Shown: positions 9,193 through 17,901, counted from the stretch's first letter. The stretch: 64,000 bases of DNA from Microbacterium ulmi (GCF_011759705.1 NZ_JAAOZF010000002.1:558001-622000); one strand, 5' to 3'. The notes: generated by a model from the letters alone, not told the origin. A program made the numbers and translations.

Positions 9193-10254
9193 GTGAAGTT
9201 CCACAACCCCTTCCGCGTCGCCTTCGTCGCGACCCTCGGTGTGGGGCTCGGCCTCCTGCTCATCAACAGCCTGCAGACGCTGTCCACGATCCTGCTCTAC
9301 GTCGGCACGGCGCTGTTCCTGTCGCTCGGCCTCGATCCCATCGTCGCGTGGCTCGAGCGGCGCGGACTGAAGCGCTGGCTGTCCGTGCTCATCACGATCC
9401 TGGGCGTCCTGGCGATCTTCGCGGGGATCATCCTCATCGTGCTCCCCGTGATCATCGCCCAGATCTCGCAGCTCGTGACGCAGATCGAGAAGATCGTGCG
9501 GCAGGGCCAATGGGAGGACATCGTCCAGGACATCCGGGGGTGGATCCAGGAGCGGTTCCCGAACCTGAATGTCGAGCAGGTGTGGCAGTACATCCAGGAC
9601 TGGGTCGCGTCGCTCGACGTCGGCTCCATCGGCGGGGGCCTCATCGCCGCGGGCGCCCAGATCGTGGCCGGCCTCACGGGCGCCTTCATCGTCCTCATCC
9701 TCACGATCTACTTCACGGCGTCGACGCCGTCGCTCAAGCGGGCCGTCTACCAGCTCGTCCCCGCGTCGAAGCGCCCGCGCTTCATCGACCTCGCGGAGCA
9801 GATCACGGACTCGGTCGGCTACTACGTCATGGGCCAGGTCTCGCTCGGCGTCATCAATGGAGTCCTGAGCGCCGTCTTCCTCACGATCATCCAGGCGCCG
9901 TTCCCCGCCGTGCTCGCCGTCATCGCGTTCTTCTTCTCGCTGATCCCGCTGGTCGGCACGCTGACGGGCTCGACGATCATCGTGCTGATCTGCTTCATCC
10001 CCGGACTCGGCTCGGTCCCGACGGGCATCACCGCCGCGATCTACTACCTGATCTACATGCAGATCGAGGCGTACGTGGTCTCGCCGCGCATCATGAACCG
10101 CGCCGTCTCGGTTCCCGGGGCCGTGGTCGTGATCGCGGCGCTCGCCGGCGGATCGCTTCTGGGGCTGCTCGGCGCGCTCATCGCGATCCCTGTGGCCGCC
10201 AGCATCCTGATCATCTACCGGCAGGTCGTCATCCCCAGGATGAACGAGCGCTGA
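9193..10254 (+). CDS. AI-2E family transporter
   Basis: A 353-aa polytopic membrane protein with the family layout: two helix pairs near the N-terminus, a long amphipathic loop (about 100-145), then a cluster of helices ending in IPVAASILIIYRQVVIP. Typical segments are SLIPLVGTLTGSTI and SPRIMNRAVSVPGAVVVIAALAGG. Members of this family (PF01594) have been linked to autoinducer-2 export (TqsA) or to Na+/H+ exchange, so the substrate is open. The GTG start at 9193 follows GAGGAG at a good distance. It is divergent from the membrane-protein gene before it and convergent with the hydrolase after it. Confidence 0.88.
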   Translation: MKFHNPFRVAFVATLGVGLGLLLINSLQTLSTILLYVGTALFLSLGLDPIVAWLERRGLKRWLSVLITILGVLAIFAGIILIVLPVIIAQISQLVTQIEKIVRQGQWEDIVQDIRGWIQERFPNLNVEQVWQYIQDWVASLDVGSIGGGLIAAGAQIVAGLTGAFIVLILTIYFTASTPSLKRAVYQLVPASKRPRFIDLAEQITDSVGYYVMGQVSLGVINGVLSAVFLTIIQAPFPAVLAVIAFFFSLIPLVGTLTGSTIIVLICFIPGLGSVPTGITAAIYYLIYMQIEAYVVSPRIMNRAVSVPGAVVVIAALAGGSLLGLLGALIAIPVAASILIIYRQVVIPRMNER

Positions 10255-10261
10255 CGGCGCT

Positions 10262-10993
10262 CTAGGCGGATGCCTCGACTCCGGCCTCGTCCCACTCCGT
10301 CGGCAACGGCAGCGCGTCGGGGTTGACCGCCGCGACGATCTCGGTCAGCACGCGGCGCGTCTGGTTCTCCCCGACCCACAGGTGCTTGCCGCCCTCGACG
10401 GGGATGACCACGGCGTGCGGGATCGCGGCGAACCGCTCCGTCGCCTCGGCGGGGCGCAGGTAGTCGTCGAGCTCGGGGACGATCACGACGACAGGTCGAT
10501 CATCGTCGGCCCATGCGGCGATCTCTTCCTCCGTCGCCCGGTGCAGGGGCGGCGACAGCAGGATGACGCCCTCGATGTCGTGGTCGCGCCCGTACTTCAG
10601 CGCGAGCTCCGTGCCGAACGACCAGCCCACGAGCCACGGGCGAGGCAGGCCCCGTTCTCGCACGAAGTCCATCGCCGCCGCGACGTCGAACGCCTCGGAC
10701 TCGCCGCCGTCGAACGCGCCTTCGCTCGTTCCTCGCGGCGACGTCGTCCCGCGCGTGTTGAAGCGCACGACGGCAAGGTCGGCGAGGGCAGGCAAGCGCC
10801 CGGCGGCCTTGCGGAACACGTGGGAGTCCATGAAGCCGCCCGCCGTGGGCAGCGGGTGCAGCGTCACGAGCGTCGCCACGGGCTCGCGATCGCGCGGGAG
10901 CGCGAGCTCGCCGACGAGCGTCAGCCCGTCGAGCGTCGCCAGCTCGATGTCCTCGCGCCGCGCAGGCAGCAGCAGTGGTCCGCGAATCTCCAC
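10262..10993 (-). CDS. Alpha/beta hydrolase
   Basis: A cytosolic 243-aa hydrolase of the short YtmA/dienelactone-hydrolase-like kind. The nucleophile is Ser125 in GWSFGTEL; the acid is Asp176 or Asp177 in PELDDYLRP, and the base is His204 in GGKHLWVG. An early HPLPTAGGFMDS segment matches the HP..GG motif of small actinobacterial and proteobacterial hydrolases of unknown substrate. The start is a GTG with GGGAGG ten bases upstream. It lies downstream of the Cys/His-rich small gene on the same strand with a 27-bp gap and may be co-transcribed. Confidence 0.87.
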   Translation of the reverse strand: MEIRGPLLLPARREDIELATLDGLTLVGELALPRDREPVATLVTLHPLPTAGGFMDSHVFRKAAGRLPALADLAVVRFNTRGTTSPRGTSEGAFDGGESEAFDVAAAMDFVRERGLPRPWLVGWSFGTELALKYGRDHDIEGVILLSPPLHRATEEEIAAWADDDRPVVVIVPELDDYLRPAEATERFAAIPHAVVIPVEGGKHLWVGENQTRRVLTEIVAAVNPDALPLPTEWDEAGVEASA

Positions 10994-11020
10994 GTCAGTC
11001 GATCCTCCCGCGTGCGCTCA

Positions 11021-11305
11021 TCACGCCATCCTCCAGCAGTGCGAATGCCAATGCCGCCGCGCGGCCAGATCGGCGCTGTCGCCGAGCACGCCGTCGGCTC
11101 GCCACACCACGACGTGGGCGACACCGGACGGGATGTCGCGGCCGCAGCCGGGGCAGCGATAGGTCTTCAGCGCCTTCGCCGCCGAGACCGGCTGCACGGT
11201 CCACTCTGCGCCGCGTCGCGACTCGGTGCGCTTCCAGCCTGCGAGGAACCGCTCGAACGACTCGTCGCCCGCCGACGAGGGGCGGCCACGGTTCGACCGC
11301 GGCAT
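11021..11305 (-). CDS. Small Cys/His-rich protein, unknown function
   Basis: A 94-aa soluble protein conserved, as far as I recall, in Microbacteriaceae, where it is sometimes mislabelled ATP/GTP-binding. It has a CPGCG knuckle (Cys51, Cys54) and a C-terminal HWHSHCW cluster (His85-Cys90), together enough ligands for one zinc ion, which would suggest nucleic-acid or protein binding. No P-loop is visible. The start ATG at 11305 was chosen because longer versions of the frame run into the transglycosylase gene and lose similarity. Only 5 bp separate it from the stop of that gene. Confidence 0.78.
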   Translation of the reverse strand: MPRSNRGRPSSAGDESFERFLAGWKRTESRRGAEWTVQPVSAAKALKTYRCPGCGRDIPSGVAHVVVWRADGVLGDSADLAARRHWHSHCWRMA

Positions 11306-11310
11306 GAGTG

Positions 11311-12066
11311 TCAGTACCACCCGGTGGACTGCGAATGACCCCACGCACCGCACGGCGTGCCGTAGCGGCCGCCGATGTAGCCGAGGCCCCACGCGATCTG
11401 CGTGGCGGGATTGGTCTCCCAGTCGGCGCCGGCCGAGCCCATCTTGCTTCCGGGGAGCGCCTGGGGGATGCCGTAGGCACCGCTGCCGCGGTTGTACGCG
11501 TTGACGCGCCAGCCGGACTCCTTGTTCCACAGCGCGACGAGGCAGGCGAACTCGTCGTCGCCCCAGCCCCGAGCCTTCACCATGTCGTACGCGATCGCCT
11601 GCGCGGATCCCGGATCGGGAGACACGAAGGGCGGCGTCCAGCGCGTGCCCGACGACGAGGAGGATGCCGACTTCGGCGCAGGCTTGGGCGTCTCCTTCGG
11701 GGCGACGTACACCGTGTACCCGCCGCGATCGAGCGATGCGGCCTCCTGGGGCTGCGCGTCCTCCGAGGTGACGAGGGTCTGGGCCTCGTCGATCGACGAC
11801 TTGTAGATCGAGACGGCAGCGGCCGCGTCGTCGTCGTTCGCCTCCGCCAGCGCGGCCCCCGTCGGGCCGACATAGGCGGCCACGAACCCGATCGCGCAGA
11901 ACGCCGCGAACACGCCGACGACCCCGCGACGCCGCGACCAGCGCGCGGTCGCGGGAGGAGTCGCACGAGGCGCCGAGGGGGCGGCTGCGGGAGCCGTCAC
12001 GGTCTCTGCCTCGTGACGACGCATCCGTCGGGATGCAGCGGGAATCATCTCGTTGCCGGAGGTCAC
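11311..12066 (-). CDS. Secreted lytic-transglycosylase-like protein
   Basis: A 251-aa protein with a basic N-terminus, one membrane segment (about 48-68, GVVGVFAAFCAIGFVAAYVG), an Ala/Ser/Pro linker and a C-terminal domain with CLVALWNKESGW and YGIPQALPGSKM. That domain is typical of actinobacterial transglycosylase/aggregation-promoting-factor proteins; Glu in the WNKESGW motif is the likely catalytic acid. It probably acts on peptidoglycan outside the membrane. The GTG start at 12066 lies about 9 bases behind a TAGACT -10 element, so the message may be nearly leaderless; an ATG seven codons in is the alternative start. Confidence 0.84.
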   Translation of the reverse strand: MTSGNEMIPAASRRMRRHEAETVTAPAAAPSAPRATPPATARWSRRRGVVGVFAAFCAIGFVAAYVGPTGAALAEANDDDAAAAVSIYKSSIDEAQTLVTSEDAQPQEAASLDRGGYTVYVAPKETPKPAPKSASSSSSGTRWTPPFVSPDPGSAQAIAYDMVKARGWGDDEFACLVALWNKESGWRVNAYNRGSGAYGIPQALPGSKMGSAGADWETNPATQIAWGLGYIGGRYGTPCGAWGHSQSTGWY

Positions 12067-12075
12067 AGTGTCCAG

Positions 12076-12081
12076 AGTCTA
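12076..12081 (-). promoter_or_regulatory. -10 element TAGACT before the transglycosylase gene
   Basis: TAGACT on the - strand matches the actinobacterial TANNNT -10 pattern and ends nine bases before the GTG start. The transcription start would fall at or a few bases before the start codon. Confidence 0.5.
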
Positions 12082-12148
12082 GCGGCCCGTCCCTGAGCGT
12101 GCCATTTGAGCGTCTCGGGATGAGCGTTCTCTCACCCGCCCGCGGGCA

Positions 12149-12703
12149 TCAGGCCACGGCGAGCATGACCTCCACGACGGCGTCGAGCACGGCGTCGACC
12201 TGCGTCTCGCGGTAGCCGCCGCGCTGCATCCGCAGGGCGACGGCGCGCACCTGCTCGACGGTCACGGACTCCCCCGTCTCGAGGTAGCGCGCGAGCTTGT
12301 CGGCCACGAGGTCGACCTCGTCGATGCGATACCCGTAGCGCAGGACGCTGACCCTGTCGAACCTCTTGCCGCGCGGGCGCGTCAGCCGGTCGAGGACGGT
12401 CTGCGCCGTCTCGCGCGTCTGCCCCACCCACTCGCGCACTCCGCCGCGGACGACGACCGCCTGACGCTCGCGGGAGGCGAAGGCGTCCTCGATGCGGGCG
12501 AGCGCCGTGTCGACGGCCGCGATCGCATAGCCGTGGCGGACGAGACGGAAGGAGGCGCTGCGCACATCGGCCGACGCCATCCCCGTCCCCTGCTCGAACG
12601 CGGTGCGCGCGTCGTCGAGGAACGCGTCGACGGCGCTGCGGTCATAGCCCTTCGTGCGGCCCGTCGTGAGGGGGAAGGCGGAGGTGGGGGTCTCTGTCGT
12701 CAT
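12149..12703 (-). CDS. DivIVA-domain repeat protein
   Basis: A 184-aa soluble protein built from four short repeats of the DivI1A type, each with G-Y-x4-V-D: GYDRSAVDAFLD, GYAIAAVDTALA, GYRIDEVDLVAD and GYRETQVDAVLD. Normal DivIVA/Wag31 has one such N-terminal motif and then a long coiled coil; this protein has only the repeated motif and no long coil. It may act in pole or septum organisation, but that is inference. Its ATG overlaps the cdsA stop (ATGA at 12700-12703), so its amount is probably tied to that of CdsA. Confidence 0.8.
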   Translation of the reverse strand: MTTETPTSAFPLTTGRTKGYDRSAVDAFLDDARTAFEQGTGMASADVRSASFRLVRHGYAIAAVDTALARIEDAFASRERQAVVVRGGVREWVGQTRETAQTVLDRLTRPRGKRFDRVSVLRYGYRIDEVDLVADKLARYLETGESVTVEQVRAVALRMQRGGYRETQVDAVLDAVVEVMLAVA

Positions 12704-13749
12704 GAGGCAGCCAATGGGTTCAGGAGGTAGTACAGCGCCAGCGCGGCCGCTGCGGACGGGAGGATCGAGTCGAGCCTGTCGAGGACTCCGCCGTGGCCGG
12801 GCAGCCACGAGCTCATGTCCTTGATGCCGATGTCGCGCTTGACCATCGACTCGCCGAGGTCGCCGAGCGTCGCGGTGAGAAGGATGAGCGCACCGATCAC
12901 GACCCCCGTCCACGCAGGCAGATGGAGCATGAAGATCGCGAGCAGGACGCCCGCGACGAGGGCCGCGGCGGCCGCTCCCGCGAAGCCCTCCCACGTCTTC
13001 TTGGGGCTGATGCGCGGCGCCATGGGGTGCTTCCCGAAGGAGAGCCCCGCCGCGTACGCGCCGGTGTCCGACGCGACGACGACGATGATGAACGCGAGCA
13101 CCCACCATTCGCCGTGGTCCTGGCTCAGCAGGGCGACGCACAGGCTCGTGAGGAACGGCACGTACAGCTGGACGAACGCCGCGATCAGGACGTCTCCGAG
13201 CACGAGCCCGTACGTGCGTCCGTCGCGAGCGGCCATCTGCGCGATCATGCGCCACACGACGACGAAGGCGACGGCCGCGAACACCGTCACCCAGTGCAGC
13301 CACGGGTCGGCGAAGTAGCCCGCGATCACGAGGACCGTTCCGGCGGCGAGCTGCGGCACGATGTCGACGCGGCGCCCTGCGCCCGTCAGAGCGCGATGCA
13401 GCTCGAAGATGCCGAGCGTGCTCGCCGCGAGCGCGAACAGGATGAACACCTGCTTGAGGAAGATGAGCGAGGCGATCAGGGCGAGGCCGATCGCGAGGCC
13501 GATCAGGATCGCCCCGATGAGATCGCGACCCGTCCGCTGCTTGATCCGCTCGTTCGCCTCCTCGAACTCCGCCCGCGCGTGCGCGACCTGACTCTCGAAC
13601 TCGGACCGCGCGGCGCGCACGTGCGCCTGGAAGTCGGGTGTCTGCTCGCCCGCCGGCTTCGCGGCGTCCGCGGCACGGCTTCGGGAGAACGGCGCCTCGG
13701 GTTCGCCCCGGGACTCGCCGCCGGGCGCTCCTCCGGATGCGTCGCTCAT
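12700..13749 (-). CDS. cdsA: Phosphatidate cytidylyltransferase CdsA
   Basis: CdsA makes CDP-diacylglycerol from phosphatidate and CTP, the branch point for anionic phospholipids. The 349-aa protein has an N-terminal cytosolic extension of about 70 residues, part of it likely coiled coil (ARSEFESQVAHARAEFEEANERIKQ), then about eight membrane helices. The family signature is present near the C-terminus: SMVKRDIGIKDMSSW followed by LPGHGG and LDRLDS. It follows frr after 9 bp, as in most actinobacteria, and is coupled to the DivIVA-repeat gene. Confidence 0.94.
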   Translation of the reverse strand: MSDASGGAPGGESRGEPEAPFSRSRAADAAKPAGEQTPDFQAHVRAARSEFESQVAHARAEFEEANERIKQRTGRDLIGAILIGLAIGLALIASLIFLKQVFILFALAASTLGIFELHRALTGAGRRVDIVPQLAAGTVLVIAGYFADPWLHWVTVFAAVAFVVVWRMIAQMAARDGRTYGLVLGDVLIAAFVQLYVPFLTSLCVALLSQDHGEWWVLAFIIVVVASDTGAYAAGLSFGKHPMAPRISPKKTWEGFAGAAAAALVAGVLLAIFMLHLPAWTGVVIGALILLTATLGDLGESMVKRDIGIKDMSSWLPGHGGVLDRLDSILPSAAAALALYYLLNPLAAS

Positions 13750-13758
13750 ATGCGGGCC

Positions 13759-14313
13759 TCAGACCTCGAGGAGCTCGGCCTCTTTGCGCTTGAGCGCGTC
13801 GTCGATCTCGTCGACGTGCGCGCGCGTGAGTCCGTCCAGCTCCTTCTCGCCGCGCGCGATCTCGTCGTCGCTGATCTCGCCGGTCAGGGCATCCAGGTCG
13901 TCCTTCGCCTTGCGACGGATGCCGCGCAGATGCACCTTGTGGTCTTCGCCCTTGGAGCGCACGAGCTTGACGTACTCCTTGCGGCGCTCCTGCGTGAGCT
14001 CGGGCATCGTGACGCGGATGAGGTTGCCGTCGTTCGTGGGGTTGACGCCGAGGTTGGGCATGTCGCGGATCGCCTGCTCGATGGCCCTCAGCGCCGACTT
14101 GTCGTAGGGCGTGATGACGAGGCTGCGCGCCTCGGGGCTGTTGATCGACGCGAGCTGGGCGAGCGGCGTGGGCGAGCCGTAGTAGTCGACGAGGATCTTC
14201 TGGAACAGCTGCGGGTTCGCGCGACCCGTCCGCACCGTGGCGAAGTCGTCCTTCGCGGCCTCCACGGCCCGGTCCATGCGGGATCCGGCCTCGGCCAAGA
14301 CGTCGGCGATCAC
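13759..14313 (-). CDS. frr: Ribosome recycling factor Frr
   Basis: Frr splits post-termination ribosomes together with EF-G and IF3. The 184-aa length and sequence ([22 protein letters not shown], then [18 protein letters not shown]) are typical. The GTG start at 14313 has GGAG five bases upstream. It lies between pyrH and cdsA on the same strand, with its own possible -10 element in the 66-bp gap before it. Confidence 0.96.
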   Translation of the reverse strand: MIADVLAEAGSRMDRAVEAAKDDFATVRTGRANPQLFQKILVDYYGSPTPLAQLASINSPEARSLVITPYDKSALRAIEQAIRDMPNLGVNPTNDGNLIRVTMPELTQERRKEYVKLVRSKGEDHKVHLRGIRRKAKDDLDALTGEISDDEIARGEKELDGLTRAHVDEIDDALKRKEAELLEV

Positions 14314-14343
14314 TATGACTCCATTCGGTTGATCCGGCCTCTC

Positions 14344-14349
14344 AGTCTA
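14344..14349 (-). promoter_or_regulatory. -10 element TAGACT before frr
   Basis: TAGACT on the - strand lies 30 bases before the frr GTG and would give a 5' leader of about 24 bases that includes the GGAG site. No clear -35 box is seen. Confidence 0.4.
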
Positions 14350-14379
14350 GTCGGCTCGGCTCCACGGACCGGGAGGCGT

Positions 14380-15099
14380 TCAGACGGTGACGAGCGTGCC
14401 GATCGACTCGCCGAGCAGCGCGCGCGTCACGTTGCCCGCGGGCTCCATGCCGAACACGCGCATGCCCATGCCGTTGTCCATGCAGAGGCTGAAGGCGGTC
14501 GAGTCGACGACCTTCAGGCCGCGCTGGAGCGCATCGAGATACGTGATGCGGTCGATGCGGGTGGCCGAGGCATCCTTCTTGGGATCGGCTGTGTACACGC
14601 CGTCGACGCCGTTCTTCGCGACCAGCACCTCGACGGCGCCGATCTCGAGCGCGCGCTGCGCAGCCACCGTGTCGGTCGAGAAGTACGGCAGGCCCGCGCC
14701 GGCGCCGAAGATGACGACGCGTCCCTTCTCCATGTGACGCTCCGCGCGACGCGGGATGTACGGCTCTGCGACCTGGGTCATCGCGATCGCGGACTGGACG
14801 CGGGTCGCTGCTCCCGCTTGCTCGAGGAAGTCCTGCAGCGCGAGAGCGTTCATGACGGTGCCGAGCATGCCCATATAGTCCGCGCGGCCGCGGTCCATGC
14901 CGCGCTGGCTGAGCTCGGCGCCGCGGAAGAAGTTGCCCCCGCCGACGACGATCGCGATCTCGACGCGGTCGACGGCCTCGGCGATCTCCTGGGCGATCTG
15001 GCTCACGATGTCGGGGTTGACGCCGAGCTGACCACCCCCGAAGGCCTCGCCGGAGAGCTTCAGGAGGACGCGGCGGCGTCCGGTGGCTTCATCGATCAC
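14380..15099 (-). CDS. pyrH: UMP kinase PyrH
   Basis: PyrH phosphorylates UMP to UDP and belongs to the hexameric amino-acid-kinase family. Seen in the 239-aa protein: [14 protein letters not shown] at the N-terminus, [10 protein letters not shown], and [13 protein letters not shown] near the middle. The GTG at 15099 was chosen over an ATG 16 codons upstream because it has GAGAGG seven bases before it, gives the usual family length, and matches the normal N-terminus. It follows tsf, from which it is separated by a strong hairpin. Confidence 0.95.
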   Translation of the reverse strand: MIDEATGRRRVLLKLSGEAFGGGQLGVNPDIVSQIAQEIAEAVDRVEIAIVVGGGNFFRGAELSQRGMDRGRADYMGMLGTVMNALALQDFLEQAGAATRVQSAIAMTQVAEPYIPRRAERHMEKGRVVIFGAGAGLPYFSTDTVAAQRALEIGAVEVLVAKNGVDGVYTADPKKDASATRIDRITYLDALQRGLKVVDSTAFSLCMDNGMGMRVFGMEPAGNVTRALLGESIGTLVTV

Positions 15100-15122
15100 G
15101 GTGATCCTCTCGTCGCGGTTGC

Positions 15123-15128
15123 AGACTA
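15123..15128 (-). promoter_or_regulatory. -10 element TAGTCT before pyrH
   Basis: TAGTCT on the - strand fits TANNNT, 23 bases before the pyrH GTG and downstream of the tsf hairpin. It would restart transcription for pyrH-frr-cdsA. The -35 region is weak. Confidence 0.4.
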
Positions 15129-15175
15129 TCGAACGTCGTCGGGGCACAGGCGCGGGGCTGCGTGCCGAGGCATGA

Positions 15176-15209
15176 GGAAGGCCCGCACCGAATCCGATGC
15201 GGGCCTTCC
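15176..15209 (-). terminator. Hairpin terminator after tsf
   Basis: A perfect 12-bp stem (GGAAGGCCCGCA at 15176-15187 with its complement at 15198-15209) and a 10-base loop start seven bases past the tsf stop. There is no T-run, which is common in high-GC actinobacteria. Confidence 0.75.
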
Positions 15210-15216
15210 CGGAATG

Positions 15217-16044
15217 CTACGCGCCGACCTTGAAGCGGGCGAAGCCCGTCAGCGTGAGACCGGCGTCCTTCGCGACCTGCGCGACGGACAGCTTGTTGTC
15301 CTTCGCGTAGTCCTGGTCGAGGAGGGCGACCTGCTTGAAGAACGCGTTGACGCGGCCTTCGACGATCTTCGGAAGCGCCGCCTCGGGCTTGCCCTCGTTG
15401 CGCGAGATCTCCGTGACGATCTCGCGCTCCTTGTCGACCTCGTCGGCCGGGACCTCGTCGCGAGAGAGGTACGTCGGGTTGGCGAAGGAGATGTGCTGCG
15501 CGATGCTGCGCGCCGTCTCGGCGTCGTCGCCCGAGTAGGCGAGGACCACGCCGACCTGCGGGGGCAGGTCCTTGCTCGTCTTGTGCAGGTAGATCTCGAA
15601 GTTGTCGCCCGAGAGCGTGCTGACGCGGCGCAGCTCGACCTTCTCACCGATGATGGCGGCCTCGTCCGAGATGAGCTCGGCGACCGTCTGGGCGCCCGCG
15701 GGGGCGACCAGCGCGGCCTCGGCCGAATCGGCGGAGACGGCGGACGCGGCATCCAGCACCTTGTCGGCGAGGGCGATGAAGCGCTCGTTCTTCGCGACGA
15801 AGTCGGTCTCGGTGTTCAGCTCGAGGATCGTGACCCGACCCTCGTGCTCCTTGGCCGTGACAAGGCCTTCGCTCGTCGAGCGGTCGGCGCGCTTGGCGTT
15901 GCCCTTCGCGCCCTTCAGGCGCAGGATCTCGACGGCCTTCTCGAGGTCGCCGTCGGCCTCCTCGAGAGCCTTCTTGGTGTCGACCATGCCGGTGCCGAGC
16001 TGCTCGCGCAGCGCCTTGATGTCGGCGATCGTGAAGTTTGCCAT
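15217..16044 (-). CDS. tsf: Elongation factor Ts
   Basis: EF-Ts exchanges GDP for GTP on EF-Tu. The 275-aa protein opens with the UBA-like domain (LREQLGTGMVDTKKALEEADGD) followed by LRLKGAKGNAKRADR and the core (ILELNTETDFVAKNERF). It lies downstream of rpsB, separated by 106 bp that hold a strong hairpin, and is closed by a second hairpin. The ATG at 16044 follows a GGAGCC site. Confidence 0.96.
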   Translation of the reverse strand: MANFTIADIKALREQLGTGMVDTKKALEEADGDLEKAVEILRLKGAKGNAKRADRSTSEGLVTAKEHEGRVTILELNTETDFVAKNERFIALADKVLDAASAVSADSAEAALVAPAGAQTVAELISDEAAIIGEKVELRRVSTLSGDNFEIYLHKTSKDLPPQVGVVLAYSGDDAETARSIAQHISFANPTYLSRDEVPADEVDKEREIVTEISRNEGKPEAALPKIVEGRVNAFFKQVALLDQDYAKDNKLSVAQVAKDAGLTLTGFARFKVGA

Positions 16045-16090
16045 GGGTGGCGGCTCCTTGCTTGTGGCTCGTGGTGAGTTCTCGTGGATG

Positions 16091-16127
16091 CTCCGGCGGG
16101 ACCACGGCTGCCGTGGTCCCGCCGGAG
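16091..16127 (-). terminator. 17-bp perfect hairpin between rpsB and tsf
   Basis: CTCCGGCGGGACCACGG at 16091-16107 pairs perfectly with 16111-16127 around a three-base loop. It lies 24 bases past the rpsB stop and 47 bases before tsf. It could be a partial terminator or an RNA-processing and stability element that sets the S2:EF-Ts ratio. Confidence 0.7.
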
Positions 16128-16150
16128 CGGTAGTTGATGTCCGGGTGGGA

Positions 16151-17032
16151 CTACTCGGCGGCGTCGACCGCGGCAGCCTCTTCGACGACCTCGGCCGCAG
16201 CGGCGCCCTCGGCGTCGGCGGCGGACTCGGTCGCGATCGTCTCGACCTCGGCGACGTCGGTCACGACCGGCGCACCCTGCTCGAGGAGCTCTCGCTCCCA
16301 GTCGGCGAGGGGCTCTGCCTCGGCGGCCTCGTCGGTGGGGTTGTGGCGCTGGATGAGGCCCTCGGCTGCGGCGTCGGCGATGATGCGCGTGAGCAGGCTC
16401 ACGGAGCGGATCGCGTCGTCGTTGCCGGGGATCGGGTACTGGAACTCGTCGGGGTCGGCGTTCGTGTCGAGGATGCCGATCACCGGGATGCCGAGCTTCG
16501 AGGCCTCGTTGATCGCGAGGTGCTCGCGCTTGGCGTCGACGACCCAGATCGCCGACGGCGTCTTCTGGAGGTTCCGGATGCCGCCCAGCGACTTGTGGAG
16601 CTTGTCGAGCTCACGCTGCTTGAGGAGGAGCTCCTTCTTGGTGAAGCCGCTCGCCGCGGGGTCGTCGAAGTTGAGCTCCTCGAGCTCCTTCATGCGGGCG
16701 AGGCGCTTGGACACCGTCGAGAAGTTGGTGAGGAGGCCGCCGAGCCAGCGCTGGTTGACGTAGGGCTGGCCGACGCGGGTCGCCTGCTCGGCGATGATCT
16801 CCTGCGCCTGCTTCTTCGTGCCGACGAAGAGGATCGTGCCGCCGTGCGCGACGGTCTCCTTCACGAACTCGTACGCCTTGTCGATGTACGTCAGCGACTG
16901 CTGGAGGTCGATGATGTGGATGCCGCTGCGCTCCGTGAGGATGAAGCGCTTGACCTTCGGGTTCCACCGGCGGGTCTGGTGTCCGAAGTGGACGCCGCTG
17001 TCGAGCAGCTGGCGAATGGTGACGACGGCCAT
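16151..17032 (-). CDS. rpsB: 30S ribosomal protein S2
   Basis: S2 binds late to the small ribosomal subunit. The sequence is typical ([19 protein letters not shown], then [12 protein letters not shown] and [10 protein letters not shown]). At 293 aa it is longer than E. coli S2 because of an acidic, Ala-rich C-terminal tail, common in actinobacteria. The ATG at 17032 follows AGGAG; the 56-codon upstream extension of the frame lacks similarity and is not part of the gene. It is divergent from the LytM-like gene. Confidence 0.96.
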   Translation of the reverse strand: MAVVTIRQLLDSGVHFGHQTRRWNPKVKRFILTERSGIHIIDLQQSLTYIDKAYEFVKETVAHGGTILFVGTKKQAQEIIAEQATRVGQPYVNQRWLGGLLTNFSTVSKRLARMKELEELNFDDPAASGFTKKELLLKQRELDKLHKSLGGIRNLQKTPSAIWVVDAKREHLAINEASKLGIPVIGILDTNADPDEFQYPIPGNDDAIRSVSLLTRIIADAAAEGLIQRHNPTDEAAEAEPLADWERELLEQGAPVVTDVAEVETIATESAADAEGAAAAEVVEEAAAVDAAE

Positions 17033-17337
17033 GGCCGTTCTCCTGTTCTGGCGCCTGGGCGCCGCTTTCGGTTTGTTCGCGCCTGACCTGTCTGGTCGGC
17101 GAGCCTGGTGCCCGGCACACACCCGCCTCAGCTTCTGAGGACCGTTGGGAGTGGGATGCCGCGCTGCGGGATCCGTGGATCGCCGCCGCGCTCTGGGCAC
17201 GCGGAGTCACCCCGACGAGCGGAGTGCCCTCCCAGTGTATCAGGCGCCGCTCCTCCCCATCCGGCGTGCCCGGGCATCGATCCCCGCTCCTCCGCCGCCG
17301 CGCGGCGGTCGCACCCGCGGACGTGGAGCATGGACGG
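17033..17337. other. Intergenic region between rpsB and the LytM-like gene
   Basis: This 305-bp gap holds the rpsB promoter and leader. On the - strand an extended -10 (TGATACACT) lies at 17234-17242. A 6-bp stem with a 3-base loop (CCTCAG/CTGAGG, 17126-17140) lies in the presumed leader of about 195 bases. One copy of the GGATGCCGC motif is at about 17154. No gene is seen. Confidence 0.55.
17234..17242 (-). promoter_or_regulatory. Extended -10 element of the rpsB promoter
   Basis: TGATACACT on the - strand combines TACACT with an upstream TG. No good -35 is visible at the right distance, which fits an extended -10 promoter. The leader would be about 195 bases. Confidence 0.5.
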
Positions 17338-17874
17338 ATGCGTCGGAATGCGGGTGTGCGGTTCACCGCGATGCTCGTCGCGTGCATCCTGATCGGCGCG
17401 TCCCCCGCGCAGGCGACAGGCCGCCAGGACGAGCGCACGGCGTCGGATGCCGCGGATCTCGCGCAGCGAGGGTGGGTGTGGCCCCTCGAGCGGTTCCGGC
17501 TCACGGCGCCCTACGAGCAGCCGGCCCATCGGTACGCCGCGGGCCATCGCGGCATCGACCTCGCTCCGACGGAGGCGGCCGCGGACCTGCTGGCACCTGC
17601 CGACGGGATCATCGCCTTCTCGGGGAGGGTCGCCGGTCGGGGCATCCTGACGATCGACCACGGCGACGGCCTCGTGACCACTCTCGAGCCCGTCGACTCC
17701 GCGCTCGAGCCGGGAGCGATCGTGCGTCGTGGCCAGACCGTGGGGACGATCGCCGCCGGGGGCCACGCGGCGCCCGGCGACGTGCACTTCGGCGTCCGGC
17801 TCGACGGTGAGTACGTCAATCCGCTGCTGCTGCTCGGTGGCGTGCCGCGGGCCGTCCTGCTGCCGTGCTGCTGA
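17338..17874 (+). CDS. Degenerate LytM/M23 family secreted protein
   Basis: A 178-aa protein with a basic start, a signal peptide (FTAMLVACILIGASPAQA, cut near residue 25) and an M23 fold. The zinc ligands of HRGID and the His of VHFGV are kept, but the first His of the usual HxH motif is Asp, and the other catalytic His position (normally YAHL) reads LEPV. It is therefore probably not an active endopeptidase and may instead bind peptidoglycan or an amidase. A related gene sits beside rpsB in Mycobacterium (Rv2891). The ATG at 17338 was chosen because a signal peptide follows at once; the upstream frame is not conserved-looking. Confidence 0.83.
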   Translation: MRRNAGVRFTAMLVACILIGASPAQATGRQDERTASDAADLAQRGWVWPLERFRLTAPYEQPAHRYAAGHRGIDLAPTEAAADLLAPADGIIAFSGRVAGRGILTIDHGDGLVTTLEPVDSALEPGAIVRRGQTVGTIAAGGHAAPGDVHFGVRLDGEYVNPLLLLGGVPRAVLLPCC

Positions 17875-17901
17875 CCCGAGGCGGTCCTTGCGTGCGGCTG
17901 A

